A stretch of 64,000 nucleotides of DNA from Drosophila persimilis (GCF_003286085.1 NW_020825288.1:25668001-25732000); one strand, 5' to 3'. Positions 1 through 11,524 are shown, numbered from the stretch's first letter. The notes: generated by a model not told the origin, from the letters alone. A program made the numbers and translations.

Positions 1-576
1 CACTATCCGTGTGTGGGGGTTTTATGAGAACTTTTGTGTTGATTTATGTTTGAAGCATTTTGATACGTTCGCGGCATTAATAGTTCCGCCCCCTCCCCGC
101 CCCCAGAAGCGGCAGAAGGTAGTTTTTGTCGGTACTCCTCGCGTTGAGGGTTTGTTTGGTTAGTAAAGCCCCAAAATGTTGGCCAGATAACGTGACAGCA
201 AATCGATAAATATCGAAATGCGTTCAATTTTTGGTTTTTACGAGTGCAGTAAAGAGAAACGTACGGGAGAGGGGCGAGAAGTGGTGGACTGTGGGGCGAA
301 TTGGGGCGCGGTAAATATCCCATGATTCATTAGGCGCTCGTTCATGTATAAGCAGACACCTGGAGCAGACGGGGAGGCATCAATAGATAATATAGGAAGC
401 CCCTGCACACTCGCCTTGATGGTGCGACAACCCCTGATCACTCGCTCGACCCGAAATCAGTAGTAGAGATTAGTGGGCAAGACTTTGATGTGTAGTAGGC
501 ATTCCCCTCTCATAGGAATGCCATTTCAACTTTTACCTAATGGCATTTTACGCCTAAGCTTAGAATGCTTCCCCAT

Positions 577-607
577 AGAGACAGAGACAGAGAGAGAGAG
601 AGAGAGG
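577..607. repeat. GA-rich microsatellite
   Basis: GAGACAGAGACAG is followed by an uninterrupted GA dinucleotide run. On one strand this gives GAGA-factor-type sites, but no promoter is evident next to it. Confidence 0.8.
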
Positions 608-1332
608 CAGGTGGGGAGGAACAGTGTGCTCGTAGGGGGGGTGGAGGCTTAATTTCATTTAGCTCTGCTCTCCTTCTCATGCATTTATCTCATGGTCGTC
701 GTATGCCTCTCTGAATGTGCCCACAAAATGGCATTCAAGAGGCGTGTGGCTGCAGGTGGGCGAGACGAGGGGGAGCTGCCAGGCAGTGCGGCGCCTACTC
801 ATTATGTCCTAGACGCAGAAGGAATCCTAGAGAGCAGCAGGGCACCCATTAAAAATGTATTGTGTGGCGCAGGAGGCATGTGGCGATGCGAGTGCAGGCA
901 GAGGCGGGGACAGGGAGGGACGAAGCTGCTCCACCTTCGCCTTCGCCTCGGCCTCCTTCCGTGCCTTCCGTGGCTCTATGTGTGTTTGTCTTTTGTTTGC
1001 TTTCACCGTGGAAAATCAGGCTATCGATTTTCTCCCAGGAGCAGCCACGGAAGGAGGCGGCAAGGGGGGGCGTGTCTGGTTACTTGCGCTTTTTTCCGTC
1101 CGCTTTTTGTTGACTCTGCACAGCACACGCGGCCCCCACCTTCTACACCCCCACCCCACCCCGGCCGGCGACCGACGAATGCTCTACACGCGCCAGCGTC
1201 CTCGTCCTCGTCCAGGACCTTAAGCAGATTTCCATCAGGAGGGAGAAAACTTTACACTGAAATGGAAATTGAATTTGAAAACGCTGCAGTTCGCTGGCCG
1301 TGTCGAACCGTCCCTCAGTCCCGTAGTCGCCC

Positions 1333-1384
1333 AGTCCGTCCGTCCGTCTGTCCGTCCGTCAGGCTGTCCGTCAGTCTGTCAGTC
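1333..1384. repeat. GTCC/GTCT tetranucleotide repeat
   Basis: An imperfect run of GTCC and GTCT/GTCA units. It creates Arg/Pro/Ser/Val-rich artefactual open frames on both strands. Confidence 0.7.
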
Positions 1385-1973
1385 AAAGAGCTTGACAGCT
1401 TGGACACTTGGTTCGGTTCGGTTTGGTTTGGGTTATTTAATTTGCAAATAGAAACTAATTTACTGGCAATTAGCAGCCTGCGGAGGAGCCGAGGAGAACG
1501 GACGGGTATCCCGGGAACTGGCGGAGGGGAGGGGGTCGGGGTCCGGGTCGAGACTGGACTGGGTATCCCCGAGTATCCGTCCACTCTCTGGGTTTGCTTA
1601 GCAATTAATGATTTTCAGTTAATTTGAAAAGCAAGTCGAGCATGAAATCGAATTCGAGACGCTGGGCACGTAGCACTCATAACCGAAAAATGTGGCAAAA
1701 CTGTGGCAGAAGCACACTGGAGTTCCTGGAGCCACTGGAGGAGGGCTATTGTGGCTGCTATGGGGGCGTCGGCAGTGACGTCGATATTCCTGTCAATTAA
1801 TGGCCAAGGAAACACACGCTCACGTACTCGGGAAGTGAGCAAATGAATCATTCATTGAATGAAGCGAATGCCAGATCCAAGCAGCGCAAAAAACAGGGTA
1901 ACAGCTGTAACAGGACAACCGCGCTGTTAGCAGCCCAAGCTAACAGCCTGTTATCGCTGCTGGGTACCGCGCT

Positions 1974-2053
1974 CTGTTAACATCCGCCTCGCACTGTTAA
2001 CATTTGCCTCGCTCTGTTAACATTTGCCTCGCTCTGTTAACATCCGCCTCGCT
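1974..2053. repeat. Four tandem 20-bp repeats
   Basis: Four head-to-tail copies of a 20-bp unit of the form CTGTTAACATYYGCCTCGCT. The only visible differences are TT/CC at the centre and one end base. Each copy contains the palindrome GTTAAC. The copies are near perfect, so the expansion is recent. Confidence 0.9.
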
Positions 2054-2575
2054 CTCGCTCTCTCGCTTCTGTGCGCTCTTAGGATCCACATGGCGCTCAC
2101 CGTTGCGTGGATCGTAAGCTAGTTTTAGCTGGGATTCCACATACAACACGAATAACCTAGTCATATTGGAATCCACCTGCATTTCTTATCACGACGTAAT
2201 AATACGTTGGATTATTACGACCAGATCCGCCCCATGCAAACAAAATGCACTCCACAAAAGCCACAAAAGTCTGCCAGGGAAAATGCTAGGGAATAAACAT
2301 TGCTTTTGCTTCATTCTGCTTCAGTTTTATGCCAGGCTGTGTCTGTATTTCCAGTAACACTCGTATGACTAGATAATGGAGAACAAAATCGATTTCTCGT
2401 CCGCCGAAATACGCATCTATAGCCATAATTAATTGAAACTCAATTATTAAACTCAAACTCGAATAATATTTATCCACGTATCTCTGTCCCAATCTGTGTC
2501 TGTCATTTCCCGGCACATGCCATCCCCCCCTTCCCCCATCGCAAGTCCTTCCAATGCCAGACACGGACACGTGGC

Positions 2576-2595
2576 GGGGCGGGGCGGGGCGGGGC
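2576..2595 (+). repeat. (GGGGC)4 G-rich repeat
   Basis: Four perfect GGGGC units on the plus strand. Four G4 runs with single-base loops is a textbook G-quadruplex-forming pattern; formation in vivo is inference. Confidence 0.75.
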
Positions 2596-3236
2596 TGGTG
2601 AATGGTCGGAACGATCTCTATTTTTCGGTTGAAATGCTGTCAGCGCAATTTGCCGGGACATCAGAAAGCAATTGTCAAACGGGGACAATCGGCCCTGAAA
2701 AACCAGTGAAAAGTGTGCGAGCTGTTGTCTCCGCAGGTGTCCTGCGATTCCAGCAGATACAGAAACAGATTTTAATTGAAATTACGTGCATCCTGTCCGA
2801 AGCACAGACTTAATTCAATCAACTCTTGCAGCTTGAAGCTGGAAAACCCTTTAAAACGGCCCACAGCCGCAATCAGCTCTGGAAAGTGTGAAAAAAGGGA
2901 ACAAAAAATAAAAGAAAAGTGCCAGAAAAAAGCCCTAATTGACTTTCTAATAGTTCGGCAAATAGTTTCGTTCGCCCCGAAAGTATGCAACAAAGCTTGT
3001 CAGACAATCAAAGTTTGGTGTTGCACAGCCCCACACTTGCCACCCGGGCCACTGGGCCCCGCAAGAATCTTTGCCACACACAAAAATGTTCTTCGCCCTC
3101 CACGTTCTTCCCTTTTTTCCAGAGCCTGAGCTGCCGGACGACTTGTTTGTTACGGCAAATAGTTTTAATGGGCGGCGGTTTTCCGGCGATGCGAGCCGAG
3201 CAGTCAAACTTTTCCCGGCCAAGACAATGCCTAGAC

Positions 3237-3300
3237 TCGGGGCTGGGGCTGGGGCTGGGGCTGGGGCTGGGGCAGGGGCTGGAGCTGGGGCAGGGCTGGG
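3237..3300 (+). repeat. GGGGCT hexanucleotide repeat
   Basis: About ten imperfect GGGGCT/GGGGCA/GGAGCT units in a row. The plus strand has many closely spaced G4 runs. The Gly-Ala-like and Gly-Leu-like frames crossing it are repeat artefacts. Confidence 0.85.
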
Positions 3301-5732
3301 CGAGGAGCGAGGGGGTGGCTCACTTCAATTTACAGCAATTTGTTATGAAATTCAAAGGGATCTGCGTGGTTTTACTTCCTTTGCAATTTGCAAGGCAATT
3401 AAACCTGACGGGCAGGCAAGGCAGCGAAGGCAGGGCGGCTGCTGCTGAAGTTTGTTCTACCTTCGTGGGGCACACAACGTTGCGTATGCGCAATGTTCGG
3501 CTAGAACGAACTTCGCTCTGAAATAAAAACTGCATAAATAAACACTTTGGCTGGGAAACCCACCCCTGCCCGTGCCCGTGCCCCCACGTCCCTTTTGCCG
3601 TACTTTTTGTGTAATTCCGTGATTGCGCATTTATGGCTTCATTTTCCTCAAACATTTTTATGTTCAATTTGTTGGAACAGGAAACGGGGGAAACAGGGAA
3701 ACGGGGAAACGGGGAAACGGGAAAACAGCCTTTGTGGAGAGGCTTCCTTTTGCGGTAATTTGCAGCGTCCTTTGAACCCAAGCGCCCGCTTATCGAACAT
3801 TTGTCCTGCGGCATTTGGCCATATTTTACTTTAAATGTCCTCTCCATGCAAATGTTGTGTGTGGCAGCCCCCCTCCCCCCTACCCCCCGCCCGTTGCAGC
3901 CTCCCAGCCCCATATATCAACATAGCATTTACCGCTCCGCGAATTAAGGTCACATTTACTTAACACTCGCACAGAGTTCTCCATTCTCTCCACTCCCTGC
4001 ACTCTCCCCATTCGCAGGGAGCTGCGTCATTCGTTAAATAAAGCAAACAAAAACCAGACCAGACCAAACGTAACGCAACGCAACGCAACACAACGTAACG
4101 TAAAAGGGAAATTGCGTAATTTCATTAATAAAATAAAATAACACTGCAAAGGAAATGGAGCGCATTTTGGAGCTGGCTGGTCGGTCGTTTCTGGCCCTCT
4201 TAAAGGCCCTCCCGTACATTGTAAATCCGAGCAGAAGAGAGGAGAGAAAGAGCTTCCATTTGGTTTATTGCCGCTGGTAATGAGCGCAAATGAACTATTA
4301 TTCCGCGGAGGAGAGAGTACCCTGCCAGACACAATTACACATTTACTACTTAGTTCTCCGATTAACTGAGCGACTAACTAGTCCGCCGCTTGTTTGTCAT
4401 CGATTGCCGAACTCTTCACATCCCGATGTGGGCTCTGATATCCTTGAGTGCATTTCATTTATTGGAGGAATCGAGCAAAGGCACGAAGCGGAAAGGGAAA
4501 CAACTATCGAATTCCTGGCAAGAATTCTGGGGGGGGACTGAAGTTTCACCAACTTATGAAATATGTGATGGCAAAGTTGGGGCCCCAAAATGGAAACAAC
4601 AATATAAGTCCGGGGCCCAACCTTAAGGCGGGTTTTAGTAGGCCACCTCTATTCTTATCCTTCTTCCTTTCTCTCTCTCTCTCTTTGGTTGGGCGCCTTT
4701 TGAGGCTCACGTTTCAGCTGGAAATTGCGAGTAACGAGGAAAATTAAAAAGCAATATACAAACAGCAATCACGCAGCAGCGAAGGAGGAAAAGAAAGCCG
4801 AAACTCGAATTCAAGAAAGTCTTGCCTGTCCACTATGTGTGTGTGGGTGTGTCCTGGGCCTAAAAGCAGGCCCACACGCGTGCGGCCATTAAGTAATTCG
4901 GTTTAATGGTCAGCGAGCACTGGCCCCAACCTGCGACTGCGACTGCGACTCTTCGGTGGTCTTCGGACTACTTGTTGGCTTTTCCACAACGGAATGAATG
5001 TGTGTGGTGTTGACCACACCCACCCGCCCAGAGGCCACTGGCAGGGGTAACCGAACACCCTGCCTAATGAGCCACACAGCGAGAACGTTCCAAAAGTGCT
5101 CTAATGTTTGTTTGTGGCATTAATTTTGTTTACAAGTCGTTTGTGCACCCCACCCCAGGAGCGGATGGAGGAGGGGCAGGAGGAGGATGAGCAGGGGGGG
5201 GAGGCACAACGAACTGCTTATTTGCCATGTGCCAGGGGCAACTGTCACTGGCTGTCCGTCCATTCGAAAGGGGAGCGCCGGCTCCGCTCCATCATTCATA
5301 GTCGATTGGCGTTCTGTTTTTATTGCGCCTCGGAATAGACTACAAATATTTGCAGTGCACTCCTCCCGCCCACCCTTTCTCTGGAATCGGGAATATGGAA
5401 ATGGACACTTCCTTGGGAAGAACACTTAATTGATTGCTTTTCAGCTGAGCTCGGGGGCGGACTGGGGAGGGTCCGACTGCGTAATTGATATTTAATTAAA
5501 GCGCAGCTCACGAGGAGTGGCCTCCTGCCAGCGAGAGAGGGGTGGGGTGGGCGGTGCACCTAGAAGAAGTGCGGATGGCTACTTGAGAGTGGCTAAGTGG
5601 TCGTCGCCATTCCAGAGACACTAATGGCTACTGCGGATCTCTAGTCGATTACTCGAACTTCTTGTATTTCCGAAATCTCAGACAAAAGGAAGAAACACAG
5701 AGTGGAGTGGAGTGGGTGGATTGCATCGATCC

Positions 5733-7043
5733 TCAACCCCTGCAGCGCTTGCAGGGTTCTCTTGGCTCGGGAACGGTCCTGGCCACATACGTCTGCGGGT
5801 TCTTCTTCTCGGCCACCTCTTCGGCCCACAGTTTGTTGAGATAATCCTCCAGCTTGTCCACCATACTGTCGCCGGGATCCGTGCAGCTTTCGCTGGTGGA
5901 ACCCTCACTCGAGGCCCCGCCATCGCAGACGTTCGAGGATCCAACGTCGCCGGGGCACACATCCGAGGAGCCACTGCAGCTGTTGTGCCTGCAGTCCACG
6001 GGGCAGTGATGGTTCTCCCAATCCTCGGTGGACGCTGCTGCCGTGCTGCTGTCCTCGTCTCCGTCCTCGTCCTCTGGAAGCGTGTCTCCTGCACACGGCG
6101 GTCGCTGGGACTTGGGCTTGGGCTTCGGCTGCGGCTGCTCATCCTCCAGGCGGTACCACTTCACCTTGTACGAGTCCTGGCCGCATTCCCCGTACTCCTC
6201 GCCCGTCAGCTGGTCGATGTTGCACTCACAGATCAAGAACGGGCTGTTGCACTTGTCGCAGCGCGGCAGATTCACCTCTGCGTTGCGCACGGGACGTGGC
6301 AGCTGCACCGTTCGGCTGGGCAGCTGCAGGCCGCACAGAATACAGGCCTTGGGCAGATCGCAATCGTCCTTGAGGGCGAGCTTCCTGAGCACCCGTCTGT
6401 CGGGGGGCCTTGGGTCGCCGGGCACCACCTGCTTGGAGCAGCCACGACAGGTGCACAGCGGCACCTGCATCGGGTTGCAGCGGGCACTCATGCGGCTGTA
6501 GAGCGCCTCGTAGACCGCGCCGATCTCCCGCTCGTAGAACTTGTGCGCCCAGAAGAAGGCCGGCTGGTAGATTTCGAAGATCTTGGAGGTCTTGTAGGCG
6601 GCATGCATCCATGCCCGCTGCTGGTTGTGAATGGCCATGGCATCCCCGAAGGGATTGCTGATCGACGCCGGCGGCTTCCCGTGGAAGAACGCCTTGAACG
6701 CCCGCTTGACGATCGAGTACGACAGCATGGCCTCCACGCGCTCCATCTGGCACTTGATGCGCAGCGCCTGCAGCATGTCGCTCCGATTGAGACGCGACCC
6801 CGGCGCCGCACTCGGGCTGCACTGGGTCCTCATCTTCTCGTAGTACACGAAGGCCCGCTTGATGATGGACCTCGCCTGGCCGCACTTCGTGGCGTGGATG
6901 CCGCAGATCAGCATTATCTGCGCCAGGCTCTTGGCGATGTCCTCCAGGTTGTCCTCGAACAGCTGGCGGGGATTCAGCTTCTGCCTGCAGTTGCAGCAGC
7001 AGACGCCTGCGGCGTCCTTCACCTTCTTGGCTTCCTCCTCCAT
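5733..7043 (-). CDS. Nested cysteine-rich protein gene, function unknown
   Basis: An intronless 436-residue minus-strand frame starting at the ATG whose complement is at 7041-7043. The frame stays open about 15 codons further upstream but has no other ATG, and the chosen start has a good context (CAGAAATGG). I do not recognise the family. The N-terminal 250 residues are helical and basic and carry paired cysteines, such as VCCCNC near residue 15 and CTCRGC, CILCGL, CDKC and CECN clusters between about residues 190 and 280, suggesting metal binding. The C-terminal 150 residues are acidic and Ser/Cys/Asp-rich with Pro-Lys repeats. The last residues are basic (PCKRCRG). Codon use is strongly GC-rich at third positions, like the pum exons, which supports a real gene. 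It lies inside the presumed pum intron on the opposite strand. Nested intronless genes in Drosophila are often testis-biased or retrocopies; that is only a suggestion here. Confidence 0.8.
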   Translation of the reverse strand: MEEEAKKVKDAAGVCCCNCRQKLNPRQLFEDNLEDIAKSLAQIMLICGIHATKCGQARSIIKRAFVYYEKMRTQCSPSAAPGSRLNRSDMLQALRIKCQMERVEAMLSYSIVKRAFKAFFHGKPPASISNPFGDAMAIHNQQRAWMHAAYKTSKIFEIYQPAFFWAHKFYEREIGAVYEALYSRMSARCNPMQVPLCTCRGCSKQVVPGDPRPPDRRVLRKLALKDDCDLPKACILCGLQLPSRTVQLPRPVRNAEVNLPRCDKCNSPFLICECNIDQLTGEEYGECGQDSYKVKWYRLEDEQPQPKPKPKSQRPPCAGDTLPEDEDGDEDSSTAAASTEDWENHHCPVDCRHNSCSGSSDVCPGDVGSSNVCDGGASSEGSTSESCTDPGDSMVDKLEDYLNKLWAEEVAEKKNPQTYVARTVPEPREPCKRCRG

Positions 7044-7530
7044 TTCTGGCCAATACGATTTTGATTCACACTCGACGAATTTTGTCACTACTACTATTCC
7101 CGAATAAAAATTAACTTTCCCTGAATGCCCAAAGGGTGTTCTATGCCATTGCTATGGCTATTGGCATCCAAGGAAAAGCCTGTGTCGATTTTTTTCGATT
7201 TCGAAATTCTATAAGCATTTTAACACGTATTTCCCCCCAAAAAGTAGATATTTTTGCATGTTTTCCAAACACATATAGTAGATTGCTTGCAAATGTTTAT
7301 TTCTACCAAAATCCACATCAATTGAAGCACCTTAGAAGATCATGGCTCCCCTTGTACACCTTTATGCTGAGTTTTAGGGGGCATCGGGCTCGACCAAAAA
7401 CGCTTGCAGTGATTTTTCTAATGAATTTCAATCATTTTTATAAATTTAATAAATCGTATACGTGGAATATGCATAAGTAGGCGCGTAACCCACCTCGGAA
7501 TCGTCTGTGTGTATTGTAGGTGACCGCCGT

Positions 7531-7738
7531 GTGGATCGTGAGAGGATGGAAGGTGTGGATCGTGAGAAGGTGGCTTGTGTAGGTCGTGGGAGGAAGGCAT
7601 GTGTGGATCGAGAGGGAGTGTCTTGTGTGGATCGTGAGACGGTGGCTTGTGTGGGTCGAGAGAGCAAGGCATGGGTGGATCGTAAGGGGATGGTTTGTGT
7701 GGGTCGTGAGAGTAAGGCGTGTGTGGATCGTCCGAGCG
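7531..7738. repeat. 24-bp minisatellite, about 8.5 copies
   Basis: The landmark GTGGATCG/GTGGGTCG recurs at 7531, 7555, 7579, 7603, 7627, 7651, 7675, 7699 and 7723, a strict 24-bp period. As 24 is a multiple of 3, one frame on each strand stays open through the array. The minus strand reads as an octapeptide repeat of the type SHDPHKPP; the plus strand reads VDRE/VGRE units. The minus frame (7418-7843) lacks an ATG start, so coding is unproven. Confidence 0.9.
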
Positions 7739-7743
7739 CCCCC

Positions 7744-9526
7744 GAGCGTGCGCGATCGAGTTGGAACCGAAGCGCACTCTGTGACGCAATGACGACAATG
7801 CTATCGCCCTGAACAGTCTGAATAGGATAACATTAAACAACAAAATTAATTCTACAAATACGAGTCACGCCCAAGAAACTGTTCAAACCACACAATTTCC
7901 GACATCTGCGTAGGGGCCTGTCTTTTATAGCCATAGCCTTGGGTGTTTGTAGTATGACCTGGTCAAAATCGACACTTCCTTGCAAAAGTCTTGCATATTT
8001 TGGTCAAATCATGCTTCCAGCTTTTTCTTGTGCGGTCGCGTTTTCTATCATTTAACGATAAACGAAAAATATAAACCGTGTCATGATTTGCAACGATTTT
8101 CGATATGGATTTTCAAGATTCCAAGGAACGCTTCGATGAACTTAGTTCAACTTTTGGCAATGCCACAAAAGCTCCTAAAATAGGTTAAGCCCGTTCAACC
8201 TCCTGCAGAATAGTTTTTGGAACAACAAATCCATTTTCAATGTTATCTTCAATACAAATGGAATATTTAAGGGAATGAAAGCTCCGAATGTATCTGGAAA
8301 AGTATCAAATATTTGTAATTAAGTGGAGCACTTCTATGGAACCAAAGGAAGAGCAAACAAAGGCCTGGCCTGCACTAGCAACAAGAGCAAATATTGGGGG
8401 AAAATGGGAAAACTAATTCGAATCACTTGAAGCATTCATTCTCCGACCTGAACAATATCCACACTTGACGAAAGAACAGAAAAGTCCTCCAGTAACCGAA
8501 ACAGAAACGGAAACAGAAACTATGTCAATCGGCAGCCTCGAAGGCGGTGGAAATGGTGGAAAGCAGAAAACAGAAAACATAAAGAGGAAAAGAAGGAGAC
8601 CCAAAAAAGGCAAACACACACCAATTGCAGCAAATCAAGCCGAGCAACTTTGTGTATGTGCCACTTGAAACTTCGAGACAAGGTGGGCGGGGAGGTCCTA
8701 CTGCCACAGCCAGTGGCACTGCTCGTGATGGTGCTGCTGCCGGCCATAATTATAAATCAACTAGCGAGTGTGCCCCACCTGCTGCTGCCTGCCTCCAACT
8801 AACTAATCCACTCAGGCAAAAAGGCACAAAGCAACATTAAAAGCGGCAACTTTGCCCCTTCTCCTCCCCCCTGCTACCCTTGCGACCCACTTGCAACAAG
8901 TTGGGGGGTTGGGCTGGAGATGGTTTGGGGAAGTATTCCTATAGTTGGCTGGCTCACTTTCACTCCAAGGGCGTCACAGAACAGAACAGAAACAGGAGAG
9001 CCCACTGGAGTGGAGTGGAGTGCAGGACTGGCAAAGAGTCCTGAGTCAGAGAAAAGGCCGGGGCAGAGTCCCCTGTGTATGACATCAGCTATAATTTCCA
9101 TTACGAGTCGAGCGCTGAAAATTGTACACCAGGGAGCTTATTAAGCACGCGCCCCCACCCCGTGCACCCGTGCCCCCGTGCCCCCTGCCCTTCGCTGGCC
9201 AACTCGCAGTGGAGTTCTGTAATGTGCAAATGAAATGAAATAAAAATGCCAGGGCGGAGGGGTCGAAACGCCACCGAAAATTATAAAAGGAAAGCAAAGA
9301 AAGAAAACGGGAAAAATGTGCCAGAAATGTGCCCTACGAGACGGGAACTTGGCCAGCATTTTCCAATGTGTTCCGGGAACACGAGTTATCCTGTTATCCT
9401 TTCACTTGTTGCCCCTGAACTTCGAGTATCCGCTATTTGCGGTCTCCATTCATTTCAGGGTCTTGATAATTCCTGTCTTTCCTGCCATTTGCATAGATCA
9501 CAGACAGCTCAAAAGGAACGAGTGCT
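7744..9526. other. pum intron, no gene seen
   Basis: AT-rich then GC-mixed non-coding sequence. There are only short frames without domain character, a GAAACAGAAAC-type short repeat near 8500-8520, and a GGAGTGGAGTGG-type repeat near 9005-9022. Confidence 0.55.
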
Positions 9527-9624
9527 AACTAGCGAGTGCGAACTAGCGATTGCGAACTAGCGAGTGCGAGCTAGCGAGTGCGATCTAGCGAGTGCGAGCT
9601 AGCGAGTGCGAACTAGCGAGTGCG
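9527..9624. repeat. Seven tandem 14-bp repeats
   Basis: Seven adjacent copies of a 14-bp unit (AACTAGCGAGTGCG and one- to two-base variants), with unit starts at 9527, 9541, 9555, 9569, 9583, 9597 and 9611. Array purity is high. The related pair GAGTAGCGAGTCC at about 10079-10110 suggests a recurrent local motif. Confidence 0.92.
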
Positions 9625-9832
9625 GGGGCCATCACTCAACAACAGCTGTTTTCCCAGCTGCCAGAAGTCGGGAACTTGGGGATTGGGGAATGGCTGGATC
9701 TGTTCTCTCAAAGGGGATGCTGGCGCGATGTTGTGCGGCAGACAGCACTTTCGGCACTCGTCAAAAATAAATCAAAGCATTGCATACTTTACGGCGTGAA
9801 ATTACATAATGTTCTCGCTCTCTCTTTAGCCC

Positions 9833-9834
<2 letters not shown>

Positions 9835-9875
<41 letters not shown>
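9835..9875. repeat. (CA)n microsatellite
   Basis: About 20 uninterrupted CA dinucleotides in the pum intron. Confidence 0.95.
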
Positions 9876-9879
<4 letters not shown>

Positions 9880-11218
9880 CATACCATTTCCCTTTGTTTT
9901 CAATTTCGTTTATAATCAAAAAGGGGAGTGGCGGGGGTGGGGAGGGGGGGGAGAAGTGGTACACCATGGCAACCGGGGGCTCGAGCTCTGCCCGGCTCTG
10001 ATTTCAACGCTTATTCGGCTTCTGATTATTATTTCATGGCGGCGCAGGCAGGACGACACGAGGCAGCGCGCCTCAGCCCGAGTAGCGAGTCCCGAGTAGC
10101 GAGTCCTGAGTGCTGCTCTCACGCATCACGCGCCCGAAAGTATGCAGGCCATGATGTTTGGCTTTTATCGCCTTCGCCACATACCCATTACAGCCCTTCG
10201 GCACAGCAGAAATCCCAACCAACCCCCAACCCCCTGCCCCCTACCACCATCTGCACTTCGGGGTTCGGTGTCGAGTTCCTATTCCTTTGTTTTCCAGAAG
10301 TTTTGCGTGTTATTATTATTTTACTTTGTAATCTTTTTCTGGCACGTTTCGTTTTTATTTGGCTTTCGCTCTGCCTTTTGGCTTCTGGCTTCTGGCTTCT
10401 CTGCTCTCTGCACCATTCATCAATAATTCACATTGATTTCCTTGCCACTGTGTTTGGCTCCTACCCGGCTACCCCTTAATGTTGGCCAAGTTGCCGTTTC
10501 AATTTCCATTCGCCCCGTGAACACGAGGCCCCATCGAGGGAGTACGTTCCCCGCAGGAGCCTGTTCGAGCAGTGGAAGCTGCCAGGCACCAGGACTGGCT
10601 AAGCGGGCCTCTAAAAGTAGTACTCCACTCCACAGATCGTCCTTCAACCGTACCCTTTGCTGCGATTCCTATAGTTCCTATAACCTTAAAGACTGTGCGA
10701 GTCCGAGTCTACAATTTTGCCAGTTTTTCCATTCCGTTTGTTGCCTTTTTCCTTATTTTTGCGTCTTTTTTGCATCGCCTGAGTAGCTGTCGCCCCTGGC
10801 AATGATATGGCAACACTGCAGCAGACAGGGCACAAACAGAGGCCGATGGGGGGGGGAGGGGAAACATGGGGCAGCATCGGATCGGATGGAGCCAGAACAC
10901 TCAGTCATGCGTTCGTCCTTTCTCCTTGTTGTTTTCTTTCCTTTTGGATACCGCTCCTGCCCGTGCCCCCATGTGTGAGGGAGTATCGCATGTTGATTTG
11001 ATTGGATTTGATTTAATTTTCCAATTGAAAACACTTTATCATGTTTCCACGTGTGTGCTAGAACAACACAAGATATTACAAATGCGTATGCTACTCGTAG
11101 AATCCCTGCGGATGCGGATGCGGATACTTGATACTCGCATGATGTATAGCACGGGCTCGGGCACGGGCACTGTTGCGCCCTATTACGCGACAGATTCACG
11201 TAAGCCAAGACGAATGTG

Positions 11219-11275
11219 CCGGAGCCCTCTGAAAAACGATGCCAGATGCTTTACATGCATCAGAGGGCACACCGG
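11219..11275. other. Intronic inverted repeat, possible RNA hairpin
   Basis: A perfect 9-bp stem (GCCCTCTGA at 11224-11232 with TCAGAGGGC at 11260-11268) is extended by a CCGG/CCGG pair outside a small bulge. GATGC and GCATC inside the loop can also pair. The whole is about 57 nt, short for a fly pre-miRNA. No family is recognised. Confidence 0.45.
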
Positions 11276-11380
11276 ATTAAAACTGAGACGATGAGATGGG
11301 CAGGGACGGGCTCTCCATCGGCTCTTGGAGATGGGCAAAAGTTATACGTGCGACAAGTGTGTGGCATAGCGATGGGAACC

Positions 11381-11465
11381 AATCGATAATTTGCTCAAAT
11401 ATCGATTGTTATCGCAGCGCGATAGATGTGTGTTTCTGTGGGGTATTGGCTTCGTTCGGTCACTT
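11381..11465 (+). promoter_or_regulatory. pum: Candidate internal pum promoter with DRE-like sites
   Basis: Two inverted DRE/BEAF-type cores, AATCGATA (11381-11388) and TATCGATT (11400-11407), are followed by TTATCGCAGCGCGATAG and then by CGGTCACTT (11457-11465), which resembles the start of Drosophila core promoter Motif 1. This combination is typical of TATA-less housekeeping promoters in flies. It sits about 160 bp upstream of a start codon that can be spliced in frame into pum (see 11625-11702). No transcript evidence is available, so the call rests on motif order and position. Confidence 0.4.
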
Positions 11466-11497
11466 AGGCTTTTAGGAATATGTCCCCCGATTTAGAA

Positions 11498-11524
11498 CTG
11501 TCAAGACTCGCCTCGTCTTGACAG
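11498..11524 (+). other. Perfect 10-bp hairpin in candidate pum 5'UTR
   Basis: CTGTCAAGAC (11498-11507) and GTCTTGACAG (11515-11524) are exact inverted copies around a 7-nt loop. Two further direct copies of the half-site TCCTTGACAG follow at once. If the internal promoter is real, this lies in the 5' leader about 100 nt before the start codon. Confidence 0.55.

Larger units (their letters stand above)
1..5732. other. pum intron (5' portion), non-coding
   Basis: No convincing coding exon was seen on either strand. The stretch is treated as part of the long intron before the pum exon that begins at 11799, because no other gene fits and the nested gene at 5733-7043 lies on the opposite strand. 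It holds simple repeats: GA-rich at 577-607, GTCC-type at 1333-1384, four 20-bp repeats at 1974-2053, GGGGC at 2576-2595, GGGGCT at about 3237-3300, and a CAACG/GTAAC-type repeat at about 4069-4102. Open frames here are low-complexity by-products of those repeats. The assignment to pum is inference, because the upstream exon is outside the window. Confidence 0.55.

Noticed and set aside
692-1627. A 311-codon plus-strand frame in the left intron
   Set aside because: Low-complexity Arg/Ser/Pro composition, crosses the GTCC repeat, no splice-site or domain support.
1974-2053. Regular repeats considered as a CRISPR array
   Set aside because: Eukaryotic DNA; repeats are directly adjacent with no spacers.
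5712-7064. A 450-codon plus-strand frame across the nested gene
   Set aside because: Mirror of the GC-rich minus-strand gene; composition (His/Leu/Ala/Arg-rich) and lack of domain character mark it as a shadow.
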